A stretch of DNA of 9,620 bases from the NCBI GenBank assembly GCA_003168315.1, contig PMSP01000388.1:21670-31289 (forward strand). Direction: 5' to 3'. Positions 1-8,700 of the stretch are shown here, piece after piece (the stretch's first letter is position 1; the number at the start of each line of letters is the position of its first letter). Made by a program: the position numbers and the translations under genes. The notes under the pieces are model-generated. The model made no database searches. It saw only the letters and a list, made by a program, of their open reading frames with translations, and had not been told where the DNA came from. The DNA comes from Opitutaceae bacterium (lineage in GTDB: Bacteria > Verrucomicrobiota > Verrucomicrobiia > Opitutales > Opitutaceae).

Positions 1-3000
1 GGACCAAACGGCGTGCTGCGGGTCGACGCCCTGGCTTATGACCAGACGGAGGGGCTCGTCGTGCGGGTCACGGCCGAAAACACCGAGCCCGGCCTCGAGC
101 TCGCATGGGCCTACGGGGGCGTCAACGGCCAGCGCGGCGCGCGCGACGGCGACATCGGGACCGAGCGGGTCCCCATCAGCCAATATTTCCAGCTTCAGCC
201 GGAGTTCTGCCGCGGCAACAAGCTTCATATCGGCGACGGCTGCTTCACGCTGACGGCGGAGGCCGCGACGATCGCCGGAGTCGTGCCCCCAAACTCATCG
301 CTCGCGGCCGCCGACGCCCGGCAATGGAACGACCTCCATGCCCTGCTGGCGCCTGCGCCGTCGCCGCAACCCGAGCTTGCCGTCCTCGTCGGGCGCGCGC
401 CGCTCGCCGATGGCCAGACCCTCATGCTCTCGCTTCAGCGGATCGCTGGCGGCGCCGGAGTCGCAGCGGATCTCAACACTTACCGCGAGGTGACTGCCGG
501 AAGCCCGGACAAAGGGGCCGCCCCGGCCACGCCCGCGCTCGATCCGGCCTATGCGGCCTCAGACCTGCCGGGGCATTTCGAGGAGGCGCGGGCCCATTTC
601 GCGGCGCTGCGCGCGCGGGTCTCAGTCGACACGCCCGATGCCTATCTCAATGCGGCGATGGGCGCCCTCAACGTGGCCGCGGACGCCCTCTGGGACGAGC
701 CGCAGCAGGCCATCATGCACGGCGCCATAGCCTGGCGCACGCGGCTTCTCGGCTGGCGCGGCCCCTACGCGCTGGATGACCTCGGCTGGCACGACCGGGC
801 GAGGATCAACGCAACCTATTGGGCCGCACGCCAGAACATGGACCCGATCCCCGCCAACGTGCCCGCGCCGTCCGAGGCCACGAATCTCGCCCGCAACGAG
901 GAGGGCCTGCACAGCAACGGCGACATCTCAAACAGCCACTATGACATGAACCTCGTCTACATCGACGCGCTGTTCCGCCACCTTCTCTGGACGGGGGATG
1001 AGGGGTTCGCGGTCAGGATGTGGCCGGTCATTGTGCGGCACCTGGCCTGGGAACGCCGCCTTTTCCGCCGGCAGTACGGGCCGGACAAGCTACCTCTCTA
1101 CGAGGCCTACGCAGCGATCTGGGCGAGCGACAATCTCCAATATGACGGAGGGGGCACCGCCCACGCCTCCGCCTACAACTACTACCACAACAAGATGGCC
1201 GCCCGGATTGCGCCGCTGGCAGGGGCCGATCCCGCGCCCTATGCGCTCGAGTCCGCCCGGATCGCGAGGGCCATGCGCACGCTGCTATGGCAGCCCGAGA
1301 GCGGCGAATTCGCCGAATACAAGGATCTGCTGGGACTGCAGCTCGTCCACCCCAGTGCGGCGCTTTGGACATTCTACCATACAATTGACTCCGAGGTTCC
1401 GACGCCGGCGGAGGCCTGGCAGATGGCGGCGCAGGTGGATCGGGATATTCCGCACCTGCCCGTCGCAGGCCCGGGCGTTCCTGACGGGCTTCACACGCTG
1501 GCGACGAGCGATTGGATGCCCTACCAATGGTCGACAAACAATGTCGTGATGGCCGAGGCGATGCACGCGGCGCTCGGATTCTGGCAGGCAGGGCGGCCTG
1601 AGGAGGCGTGGCGCATCACAAAGGGCTCCATGATGGCGGCAATGTTCATGGGGATCTCGCCCGGAAACGTGGGCACCATGTCATATCTCGATGTCTATCG
1701 CCGTGAATCCCAGAGGGATTTCGGCGATGGAGCCGGCGTGATGTCGCGCGCCATCGTCGAGGGCCTGTTCGGGGTGCGGCCGGACGCCCTGGCCGGCGTG
1801 CTCCTTCTCGCGCCGGGGTTTCCGGCGGTCTGGGACCACGCCGCCCTGCGGCACCCGGACCTGTCATTTTCGTTCCGCCGCTCGGGCAACCGCGACACGT
1901 ATGTCGTCGAGCCCAAGTTTGCCCGCCCCCAGAGGTTGCGCCTGCTCCTGACGCCACCGCTCCATGAGGTCCTGGCCGTCGAGGTCAACGGCCGGCCGGC
2001 GCCGTGGCAGCTCTTGTCCGCTCCCGGCGCTCCCGAACGGGTGGAGATCGCGGCGCCGTGCGCGGACCGCACGGAAATCAACGTGACCTGGTCCGGCGCT
2101 CCCGCGGCGGCCGAACCGGCACCGCCCGCACAGGAAACGCCGCCGCCCTCGGCTCCCGGGCTGCAGCCGCCGCTGGCGGGGGCAATCCTGGAAGCGGTCG
2201 ACCTGGTTCCGTATTTCAACGACCAGGTGACCCGGATATTTCGCAATGAATACCGCTCGCCACGCTCTCCCTTCGTTTCACTTGAGTTGCCGAAACAGGG
2301 GATTGGCGGCTGGGCCGGCGCCTACAACGCCACCGCGGATATCGATGATTCAGGCCTGCGTGCGGCAGCCGCCAGAAACGGAGGGCGCCTCGTGCTGCCC
2401 AACGGCGTGCCGCTGGCGACCCCGGGCGACCTGAATTCGAAAAACATCCTGTTCACCTCGCGCTGGGACAATTATCCCGCCGAGGCCGTGATTCCCCTCA
2501 CCGGCTGCGCCAGCCAGGTCTACCTCATGATGGCCGGATCGACGAATCCGATGCAGAGCCGCCTCGACAACGGGGAGGTCATCGTCACCTACCAGGACGG
2601 CACCACGGAACGCCTCGCCCTGGAAAACCCGACGACGTGGTGGCCGATCGAGCAGGATTACTTTGCCGATGACTTTCAGTTCCGGCTTTCCGGCCCGCTG
2701 CCCGCGCGCGTGGATCTGAAAACCGGTTCGGTGCGCGTCCTTCGTGCGGGCAGCTTCAAGGGCGCAGGCGGTGGGATTACGGGCGGAGCCGCCACCGTGC
2801 TGACCCTGCCGCTGAATCCATGGAAAAAGCTGCAGTCCCTGACGATGCGCACCCTCGCCAACGACGTCGTAATCGGCCTGATGAGCGCGACCCTGGTCAG
2901 GGCGCAGGATGCGGCCGTCCCTGAACCTGCCCTGCCGGGGTGGGTCAGCGATGTCGGCGCAAGGCTCACGCCCTCGGGTCCTGGGGTTTTCGAGGCCAAT

Positions 3001-4302
3001 GCCTATGGTGCGGTCGGCGACGGGGCGACGCCCGCTACCCGGGCGATTCAGGGCGCGATCGACGCCTGCGCGTCGGCGGGTGGCGGCCTCGTTATATTCA
3101 GGCCGGGGACCTACCTCTGCGGGGCCCTCTTCATCAAGAGCCGGGTGCACGTGCGGGTCGACGAGGGCGTCACGCTCCTTGCTACGACCGACGAGTCCGC
3201 ATATCCCATCATCGCGACCCGCATTGCCGGTATCGAAATGCCGTGGCCGGCGGCCCTGATCAACGTGAACGGCCAGCAGGACGTGGAGATTTCCGGAGGG
3301 GGCACGATCGACGGCCAGGGAGAGGTCTGGTGGAAAAAATATTGGGCGCTTCGCAAGAGCTACGAGCCGCGTGGAATCCGGTGGGCCGCGGATTACGACT
3401 GCGAGAGGGTGAGACTCCTGGTTGCCTTCGATTCGAAGGACGTGACGGTGTCGGGGCTTCGCCTTCGGCGATCGGGATTCTGGACCGTGCAGATCACCTA
3501 CTGCGACCGCGTGACGGTTGACGGCGTCAGGATCATGGACAACGCCGTCATGGACGGCGTGAAGGGGCCGAGCACGGACGGGGTGGACATCGACTCGTCC
3601 CGGCGCGTCCTCGTACAACGCTGCGACATCGACAACAACGACGACGACATCTGCCTCAAGGCGGGACGCGATTACGACGGCCTGAGGGTCAATCGCCCCA
3701 CGGAGTACGTTGTGGTCCGGGACAACACGATCCGTCGCGGGGGCGGCGTGATCTCCTTTGGCAGTGAAACCTCGGGCGGAATCCGCCACGTCGTGGCCTA
3801 CCGGAACGTGGGGATAGGCACATCCGAGGGCGTCCGCTTCAAGTCGGTCCGGACCCGGGGAGGAACCGTGGAGGACATTCTCATCCGCGACCTCGTGCTG
3901 ACCGGCGTGGCGCTGCCCTTCACCTTCAACCTCGATTGGAACCCGCAGTACAGTTACGCCAGGATCCCGCCCGGCATGAAGGACGTCCCCTCGTATTGGA
4001 AAGTGCTCGCCACGCCCGTCGAGCCACCGGAGAGGGGATTTGTCAATTTTGGCGGCATCACGATCGAGTCGGTCACGGCCACAGGGGCCCGCCAGATAAT
4101 CACGGCCTCGGGGATGGCGGAAAAGCCTCTCGGCTCGGCTCACTGGGAGAATGTTTCCGCGCAGGGCCTCAAGGCCGGGGAAATCTCGGACGCGCGCGAC
4201 TGGACAATGAAGAACGTACATTTCGCGACCGGCGACGGGAACCCCGTGAAGCTCGTCAACTGCCAGGACGTCGAGTCGCCCTCGGTGACTCGCGCCAACT
4301 GA
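1..4302 (+). CDS. DUF4450-type glycosidase-like module fused to GH28 polygalacturonase-type domain (5' partial)
   Basis: The reading frame is open from the first base, so the true start and any signal peptide lie upstream; numbering here counts the GTG at position 13 as residue 1 of 1429. Residues 1 to about 690 resemble DUF4450 proteins: a beta-rich start, then an alpha-helical, Trp/Tyr-rich region typical of (alpha/alpha)-toroid glycosidases, including NSHYDMNLVYID near 307-318 and SDWMPYQWSTNN. A Pro/Ala-rich linker (about 697-724) precedes a beta-rich part (about 728-963) that also looks DUF4450-like. Residues about 975-1425 form a GH28 right-handed beta-helix. Its STDGVDID (1187-1194) supplies D1189, NDDDICLK (1209-1216) supplies D1210 and D1211, GSETSGG is at 1250-1256, and RFKS is at 1275-1278. 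The GH28 part probably acts on galacturonosyl linkages of pectin. The DUF4450 part may be related to GH142 (beta-L-arabinofuranosidase of RG-II), recalled from memory and unverified. The GH28 call is firm; the DUF4450 function is uncertain. Confidence 0.88.
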   Translation, partial: GPNGVLRVDALAYDQTEGLVVRVTAENTEPGLELAWAYGGVNGQRGARDGDIGTERVPISQYFQLQPEFCRGNKLHIGDGCFTLTAEAATIAGVVPPNSSLAAADARQWNDLHALLAPAPSPQPELAVLVGRAPLADGQTLMLSLQRIAGGAGVAADLNTYREVTAGSPDKGAAPATPALDPAYAASDLPGHFEEARAHFAALRARVSVDTPDAYLNAAMGALNVAADALWDEPQQAIMHGAIAWRTRLLGWRGPYALDDLGWHDRARINATYWAARQNMDPIPANVPAPSEATNLARNEEGLHSNGDISNSHYDMNLVYIDALFRHLLWTGDEGFAVRMWPVIVRHLAWERRLFRRQYGPDKLPLYEAYAAIWASDNLQYDGGGTAHASAYNYYHNKMAARIAPLAGADPAPYALESARIARAMRTLLWQPESGEFAEYKDLLGLQLVHPSAALWTFYHTIDSEVPTPAEAWQMAAQVDRDIPHLPVAGPGVPDGLHTLATSDWMPYQWSTNNVVMAEAMHAALGFWQAGRPEEAWRITKGSMMAAMFMGISPGNVGTMSYLDVYRRESQRDFGDGAGVMSRAIVEGLFGVRPDALAGVLLLAPGFPAVWDHAALRHPDLSFSFRRSGNRDTYVVEPKFARPQRLRLLLTPPLHEVLAVEVNGRPAPWQLLSAPGAPERVEIAAPCADRTEINVTWSGAPAAAEPAPPAQETPPPSAPGLQPPLAGAILEAVDLVPYFNDQVTRIFRNEYRSPRSPFVSLELPKQGIGGWAGAYNATADIDDSGLRAAAARNGGRLVLPNGVPLATPGDLNSKNILFTSRWDNYPAEAVIPLTGCASQVYLMMAGSTNPMQSRLDNGEVIVTYQDGTTERLALENPTTWWPIEQDYFADDFQFRLSGPLPARVDLKTGSVRVLRAGSFKGAGGGITGGAATVLTLPLNPWKKLQSLTMRTLANDVVIGLMSATLVRAQDAAVPEPALPGWVSDVGARLTPSGPGVFEANAYGAVGDGATPATRAIQGAIDACASAGGGLVIFRPGTYLCGALFIKSRVHVRVDEGVTLLATTDESAYPIIATRIAGIEMPWPAALINVNGQQDVEISGGGTIDGQGEVWWKKYWALRKSYEPRGIRWAADYDCERVRLLVAFDSKDVTVSGLRLRRSGFWTVQITYCDRVTVDGVRIMDNAVMDGVKGPSTDGVDIDSSRRVLVQRCDIDNNDDDICLKAGRDYDGLRVNRPTEYVVVRDNTIRRGGGVISFGSETSGGIRHVVAYRNVGIGTSEGVRFKSVRTRGGTVEDILIRDLVLTGVALPFTFNLDWNPQYSYARIPPGMKDVPSYWKVLATPVEPPERGFVNFGGITIESVTATGARQIITASGMAEKPLGSAHWENVSAQGLKAGEISDARDWTMKNVHFATGDGNPVKLVNCQDVESPSVTRAN

Positions 4303-4331
4303 GGCCCGCGCCAAATTCAACTCGCACCCAT

Positions 4332-5663
4332 ATGAAGCTCATCGTCACATGCATCGCCCTGATTTCAATCTCCAGCCCGGCGATCGCCGCGGCCGTCTTC
4401 TCCCCGGCCGACTACGGCGCGGCCTTCAACCCCGCCGCAAATGACGGCGCCGCGTTGCAAAGGGCGATCGACGCCGCAAATGCGGCCGGCGGGGGCACCG
4501 TGGTCATACCCTCGGGGCGAACGCTCATGTCGGGGTCAATCGAGCTCAAGTCCAACGTGGTGCTCAACCTCGAGCCGGGGTCCCGTCTGGTGGCGAGCAC
4601 GCTGCAGTCCGACTATCCCGACTCGATTTTCCTGAAGGCGCGCCATGCGGAAAATATCGCGATCACGGGCACGGGGACGATCGACGGCCGCGGCATCGAG
4701 TTTCTCGGCAAGGAGGGCGCGTACATCTACGAGGCAAAGCCGTGGCGCCCGCGTCTTATCCTGCTCGAGGACTGCCGGCATGTCATCGTGAGCGACGTGA
4801 ACCTCAGGGAGGCCGCGTTCTGGTCGCTCCACCTGGCCGGCTGCGACGACGTCTCGATCCACGGGATCTCTATCCGCAACAACCTCAAGGCCCCGAACTG
4901 CGACGGCATCGATCCCGACCACTCGCGCAACGTGCGCATCACCGACTGCTCGGTCGAGTGCGGGGACGACGCCATCGTGATCAAGAACAGCCGCGAATTC
5001 GCCAGGTACGGCGCCTGCGAGAACATCGTGGTGTCCGGCTGCGTCATAACGACACACGACTGCGCGCTGAAGATCGGATCCGAGACGGTCGATGCGGTCC
5101 GCAATGTCGTTTTTGCCGACTGCGTCGTGAACCAGTGCAACCGGGGCATAGGGATCATGCTTCGTGACGAGGGCAGCGTGGAGAATATCATCGCCCACGA
5201 CATCGTGATTCGTTCGCAGCTTTTCCACAACGAGTGGTGGGGGGCCTCGGAGGCCATCTACGTGAACGCCCATCCGCGAATCCCCGGGGGCAAGCTGGGC
5301 CGCCTTGCGGGCCTGCGTTTCTCGCACATTGTTTCGCACGCCGAGGCAGGCGTTTTCATCCAGGGCTCGCCGGAGTGCAGGCCCGAGGACATTGTGCTTG
5401 ATGACGTGACGCTCGATATTGCGAAGACGACCGAGTGGCCCAGCAGGGTTGACCTGCGGCCGCCCGAGCAGCTCGGCATCCAGGAAAGCGGCGTCGTGAT
5501 CGCCGGCATCCATCTCCAGGACGCCAGCCAGGTGACGCTGCGCGATTGCACGGTTCGCTGGGGCCCCAATCCGCCGGCAAGTTACGGGCCCGCGCTGTGG
5601 ACGGAGCGTGTAACCGGGCTCAAGGTCGATAACTTTCAAGGATCCGACGCCCACGAACGGTGA
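4332..5663 (+). CDS. Secreted GH28 family glycoside hydrolase (pectin/rhamnogalacturonan-active)
   Basis: The product is a 443-residue protein. The ATG at 4332 is preferred because it directly precedes a clear signal peptide (MKLIVTCIALISISSPAIAA, cleavage near residues 19-21); the frame is open much further upstream, but only inside the previous gene. The mature protein starts with the usual GH28 opening (FSPADYG, then LQRAIDAANAAGGGTVVIPSG) and continues as beta-helix repeats to the C-terminus. Catalytic motifs are NCDGIDPD (189-196, D191) and CGDDAIVIK (210-218, D212 and D213). Motifs III and IV are atypical: THDCALKIGSET (241-252) replaces the GHG type, and GIGIMLRDEG (272-281) replaces RIK. 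The length is normal for a single-domain bacterial GH28. It is expected to act outside the cytoplasm on galacturonosyl linkages, and the variant motifs suggest rhamnogalacturonan or an exo mode rather than plain polygalacturonan. It lies 29 bases after the fusion gene and 72 before the GH106 gene, probably in the same operon. No Shine-Dalgarno sequence is visible. Confidence 0.92.
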   Translation: MKLIVTCIALISISSPAIAAAVFSPADYGAAFNPAANDGAALQRAIDAANAAGGGTVVIPSGRTLMSGSIELKSNVVLNLEPGSRLVASTLQSDYPDSIFLKARHAENIAITGTGTIDGRGIEFLGKEGAYIYEAKPWRPRLILLEDCRHVIVSDVNLREAAFWSLHLAGCDDVSIHGISIRNNLKAPNCDGIDPDHSRNVRITDCSVECGDDAIVIKNSREFARYGACENIVVSGCVITTHDCALKIGSETVDAVRNVVFADCVVNQCNRGIGIMLRDEGSVENIIAHDIVIRSQLFHNEWWGASEAIYVNAHPRIPGGKLGRLAGLRFSHIVSHAEAGVFIQGSPECRPEDIVLDDVTLDIAKTTEWPSRVDLRPPEQLGIQESGVVIAGIHLQDASQVTLRDCTVRWGPNPPASYGPALWTERVTGLKVDNFQGSDAHER

Positions 5664-5667
5664 CAAG

Positions 5668-5682
5668 GCGCCTCCCCGGCGC
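5668..5682 (+). other. Small hairpin in the GH28-GH106 spacer
   Basis: Just after the GH28 stop codon, gcgcc (5668-5672) and ggcgc (5678-5682) form a perfect 5-bp stem with a tcccc loop. There is no T-run after it. It could be a processing or stability element in the polycistronic mRNA, or simply chance in G+C-rich DNA. The rest of the 72-base spacer shows no recognisable promoter or Shine-Dalgarno sequence. Confidence 0.2.
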
Positions 5683-5735
5683 AATCATGGCCTTCCCGTC
5701 GGCCTCGTCACCCCAGCAACGTTCAAGTCCCCCCG

Positions 5736-8700
5736 ATGTCCCACCCCAGATCAGTGAGCGCAGGCTTGGCCGCCCTTCTCCTTTCCTGCGCGTTCCCGCT
5801 TGGCCTGCACGGCGGCGCACCGGAGCCGGCCGATTATCTCTCGTGGCCCGCCCCGACGCGGACCGAGCGGCCCTGGACCCGCTGGTGGTGGCTGGGCAGC
5901 GCCGTGGATCGGCCGAACCTAGAAAGGCTTCTGTCCGAATACCATGACGCCGGCATAGGCGGCGTCGAAATCTGCCCGATCTACGGCGCAAAGGGTTACG
6001 AGAAGCGCTTCATAGATTACCTCTCGCCCGAGTGGATGGACATGCTCGCGGATACGACCGGCACAGCAGGCCGCCTCGACATGGGCGTCGATCTGACGAC
6101 CGGCACCGGGTGGCCGATGGGTGGGCCGTGGATGCCCGCCGACCAGGCGTCGGAATCGGTTTCCCTCGAGCGCTATCCGACAGGCGCGGACGGCCGCATC
6201 CCCGAGTTCCTCGGCACCGGCGCGCCGAGCGGCGAGGCCTTGGCAGCAGGCGCCGCGGCGAGTGCCGCTGGCAAAGCCGGTGCTATGGACGGGTTCGTGG
6301 GAACTGCGGGCGAACATCGAAAATTGCTCTGCCTGAGGGCGGTTGGGCCCGACGGTGCGCAGATCGACCTGACGGAGCGCGTGCGCGCCGGCCGGCTGGA
6401 CTGGTCGGCGCCGGGCCCCGGATGGAGCCTGTATTCGCTGACGGCGCGCCAGCCGGTGCAAAGAGTCAAGCGTGCCGCGCCGGGCGGAGCCGGCAACGTC
6501 GTGGATCCGTATTCAGTCCGGGCGTTGCACACGTACCTCTCCAGGTTCGACCTCGCCTTCCAGGGCTACGCGGGAGCGATGCCGCGCGCCTTCTTTCAGG
6601 ACTCATTCGAATACTTCGGGGCCAACTGGACACCGGACCTGTTCAGCGAGTTCGCCCGGCGCCGCGGCTACGACCTGCGCGAACACCTGCCCGCGCTGGC
6701 CGGCGAGGGGGATCCGGACATCGCGGGACGCGTGAGGGAGGATTACCGTCGGACGATCGGCGAGCTTCACCAGGAGTACGTGGCGGCTTGGACCTCGTGG
6801 AGCCACTTGCACGGCAGCCTCACGCGAGAGCAGGCGCACGGGGCCCCGGCAAACATCGAGGACGTCTATGCGACCGCCGACATCCCGGAAACCGAGGGAT
6901 CATTCGGGGGCGGCGCCGAGGACCAGGTGCCGATGCTCAAGTTCGCCTCCTCCGCGGCGCATGTTACTGGCCGCACCCTTGCCTCGTCCGAGACCTTCAC
7001 GTGGCTCGGCGAGCATTTCCAGGTCTCGCTCCCGCAGCTGAAGTCGGCCGCCGACACTTTTTTCCTCTGCGGCATCAACCACATGTTCTTTCACGGGATC
7101 CCCTATTCCCCGCAGGACGCGCCGTGGCCGGGGTGGCTCTTCTACGCCTCCGTGAACTTTGGCCCCAACGGGGGCCTCTGGCATGATCTCCCGGCGTTCA
7201 ACGCCTACGCCGCGCGCTGCCAGTCGATCCTCCAAGCGGGGAAACCCGACAACGACGTCCTTCTCTACTTCCCCGTGGCCGACTTCTGGCAGCAGATAAG
7301 GCTGCCATCAGGAGGCCCGCCGGTGCCCATGCCGGGCGGCCGGGCGGCCGATCCGCTCGTCGAACAGTTCACGACACCGGGCAAGTGGATGCTTGGAAGC
7401 CCATTCCACGGGACGGCCATGGAGCTTTGGCACAGGGGCTTTTCCTTTGATGAGGTCACGGACGCCCTGCTGCTGGCCTCGCGCGCGGGCCCGGGAGACG
7501 CCAATGAGCCGGGAGGCAAGCCGGGAATCAGCCTCGGAGGAAACCTCTACCGCGCCGTCGTGATCCCGCCCTGCCGCTACATGCCTCTGGAGACGCTCCG
7601 GCATCTTCTCGATCTGGCGCGCAGCGGTGCGACCATTGTTTTTGTCGGGGACGTCCCGTCCGATGTGCCCGGCCTCGCGAATCTCGAGGCGAGGCGCGCC
7701 GAGCTCCGCGGGCTGCTCGGTGGTATCCGGCTCGAGGCCCGCGACCTGGGCCGCGGCACTGCCGGCGCCCACTCCGCGTCCGCGGATCCCCCGGACAGCG
7801 TCGCGATCCGCAGCGCGAGGCTGGGCGATGGGCTCATCCTGGCCGGAAGCGGATTCAGCCCCCCGTCACCCGGTCGGGTATCAGTCCTCCTAGGCTCAGC
7901 TGGAATAACCCGCGAACGGATGGCGGATGACGGCTTGCTTTGCGTCCGACGCCTGAGGGGAGACGGATACGATTACTTCATCGTCAACACGGGAAATCGG
8001 CTGATCGAGAAATGGGTGGCCCTCGCCCGGCCCGCATCGTCGGCCGCCCTCCTCGACCCGCTCCTGCCGGACCGAGGCGGTATCGCTGCGACGAGGCCCG
8101 GCAGGGAGGGGATCTCCGTTTTCCTCCAGATGGCGCCCGGCCAGTCCCGCATCCTGCGCACCTTCAATGGAGCCGCACCTTCCGGGCCGGCGTGGCGATA
8201 TCTCAGCCCATCACGCGAGCCGGCCCTGGCGCTCGGGGGAGACTGGGTTGTTCATTTCGTCGAAGGAGGCCCCGTGATGCCCGGGGATTTCACCGCTTCT
8301 GCGCTCGGATCGTGGGCGCTTCGGGACGATCCGGAGGCCGCGCGCTTCGCAGGAACCGCGGTCTACCGCCTGAAATTCATCCTGCAGGCGGGCGCCAATG
8401 GCATCAGGCCCTGGCGTCTCGACCTCGGCAAGGTTGCCGACAGCGCGCGCGTCCGACTGAACGGCACTGATGTCGCAACACTTTGGTGTGAACCGTTTTG
8501 CGTAGAAGTTGGGAGCTTCCTGCGTCCCGGCGAAAACCGGCTCGAGGTCGAGGTCACAAATGTCGCCGCCAATCGAATCCGCGACCTCGATCGCAGGCAC
8601 GTGGACTGGAAGAGCTTTTATGAGATCAACTTCGTGGGCCGGAATTACCGGCCTTTCGACGCCTCAGGCTGGCCGCTGCGCGATTCCGGCCTCTTGGGAC

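Noticed and set aside
2350..4320. A 656-codon open frame on the minus strand opposite the GH28 half of the fusion gene
   Set aside because: The translation resembles no family and is rich in Arg, His, Asp and Val, as expected from the complement of a G+C-rich coding frame. The plus-strand frame has unmistakable GH28 motifs.
3936..4331. Upstream extension of the second GH28 gene into the fusion gene
   Set aside because: The extension overlaps the conserved end of the first GH28 domain in another frame and would bury a clear signal peptide. The ATG at 4332 explains the protein fully.
4536..5684. A 382-codon minus-strand open frame opposite the second GH28 gene
   Set aside because: Same explanation: a codon-bias shadow of a well-supported gene, with no recognisable domain or start context.
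5778..5792. Possible lipobox (LLSC, Cys18) in the GH106 N-terminus
   Set aside because: The hydrophobic run before the Cys is short and hydrophobicity continues after it to about residue 24, which fits a type I signal peptide better. Leu at -2 is also unusual for a lipobox. Lipoprotein attachment is not excluded.
6032..7186. A 384-codon plus-strand open frame in another phase inside the GH106 gene
   Set aside because: The Arg/Gly/Ala-rich translation has no motifs and lies entirely within the conserved GH106 catalytic region.
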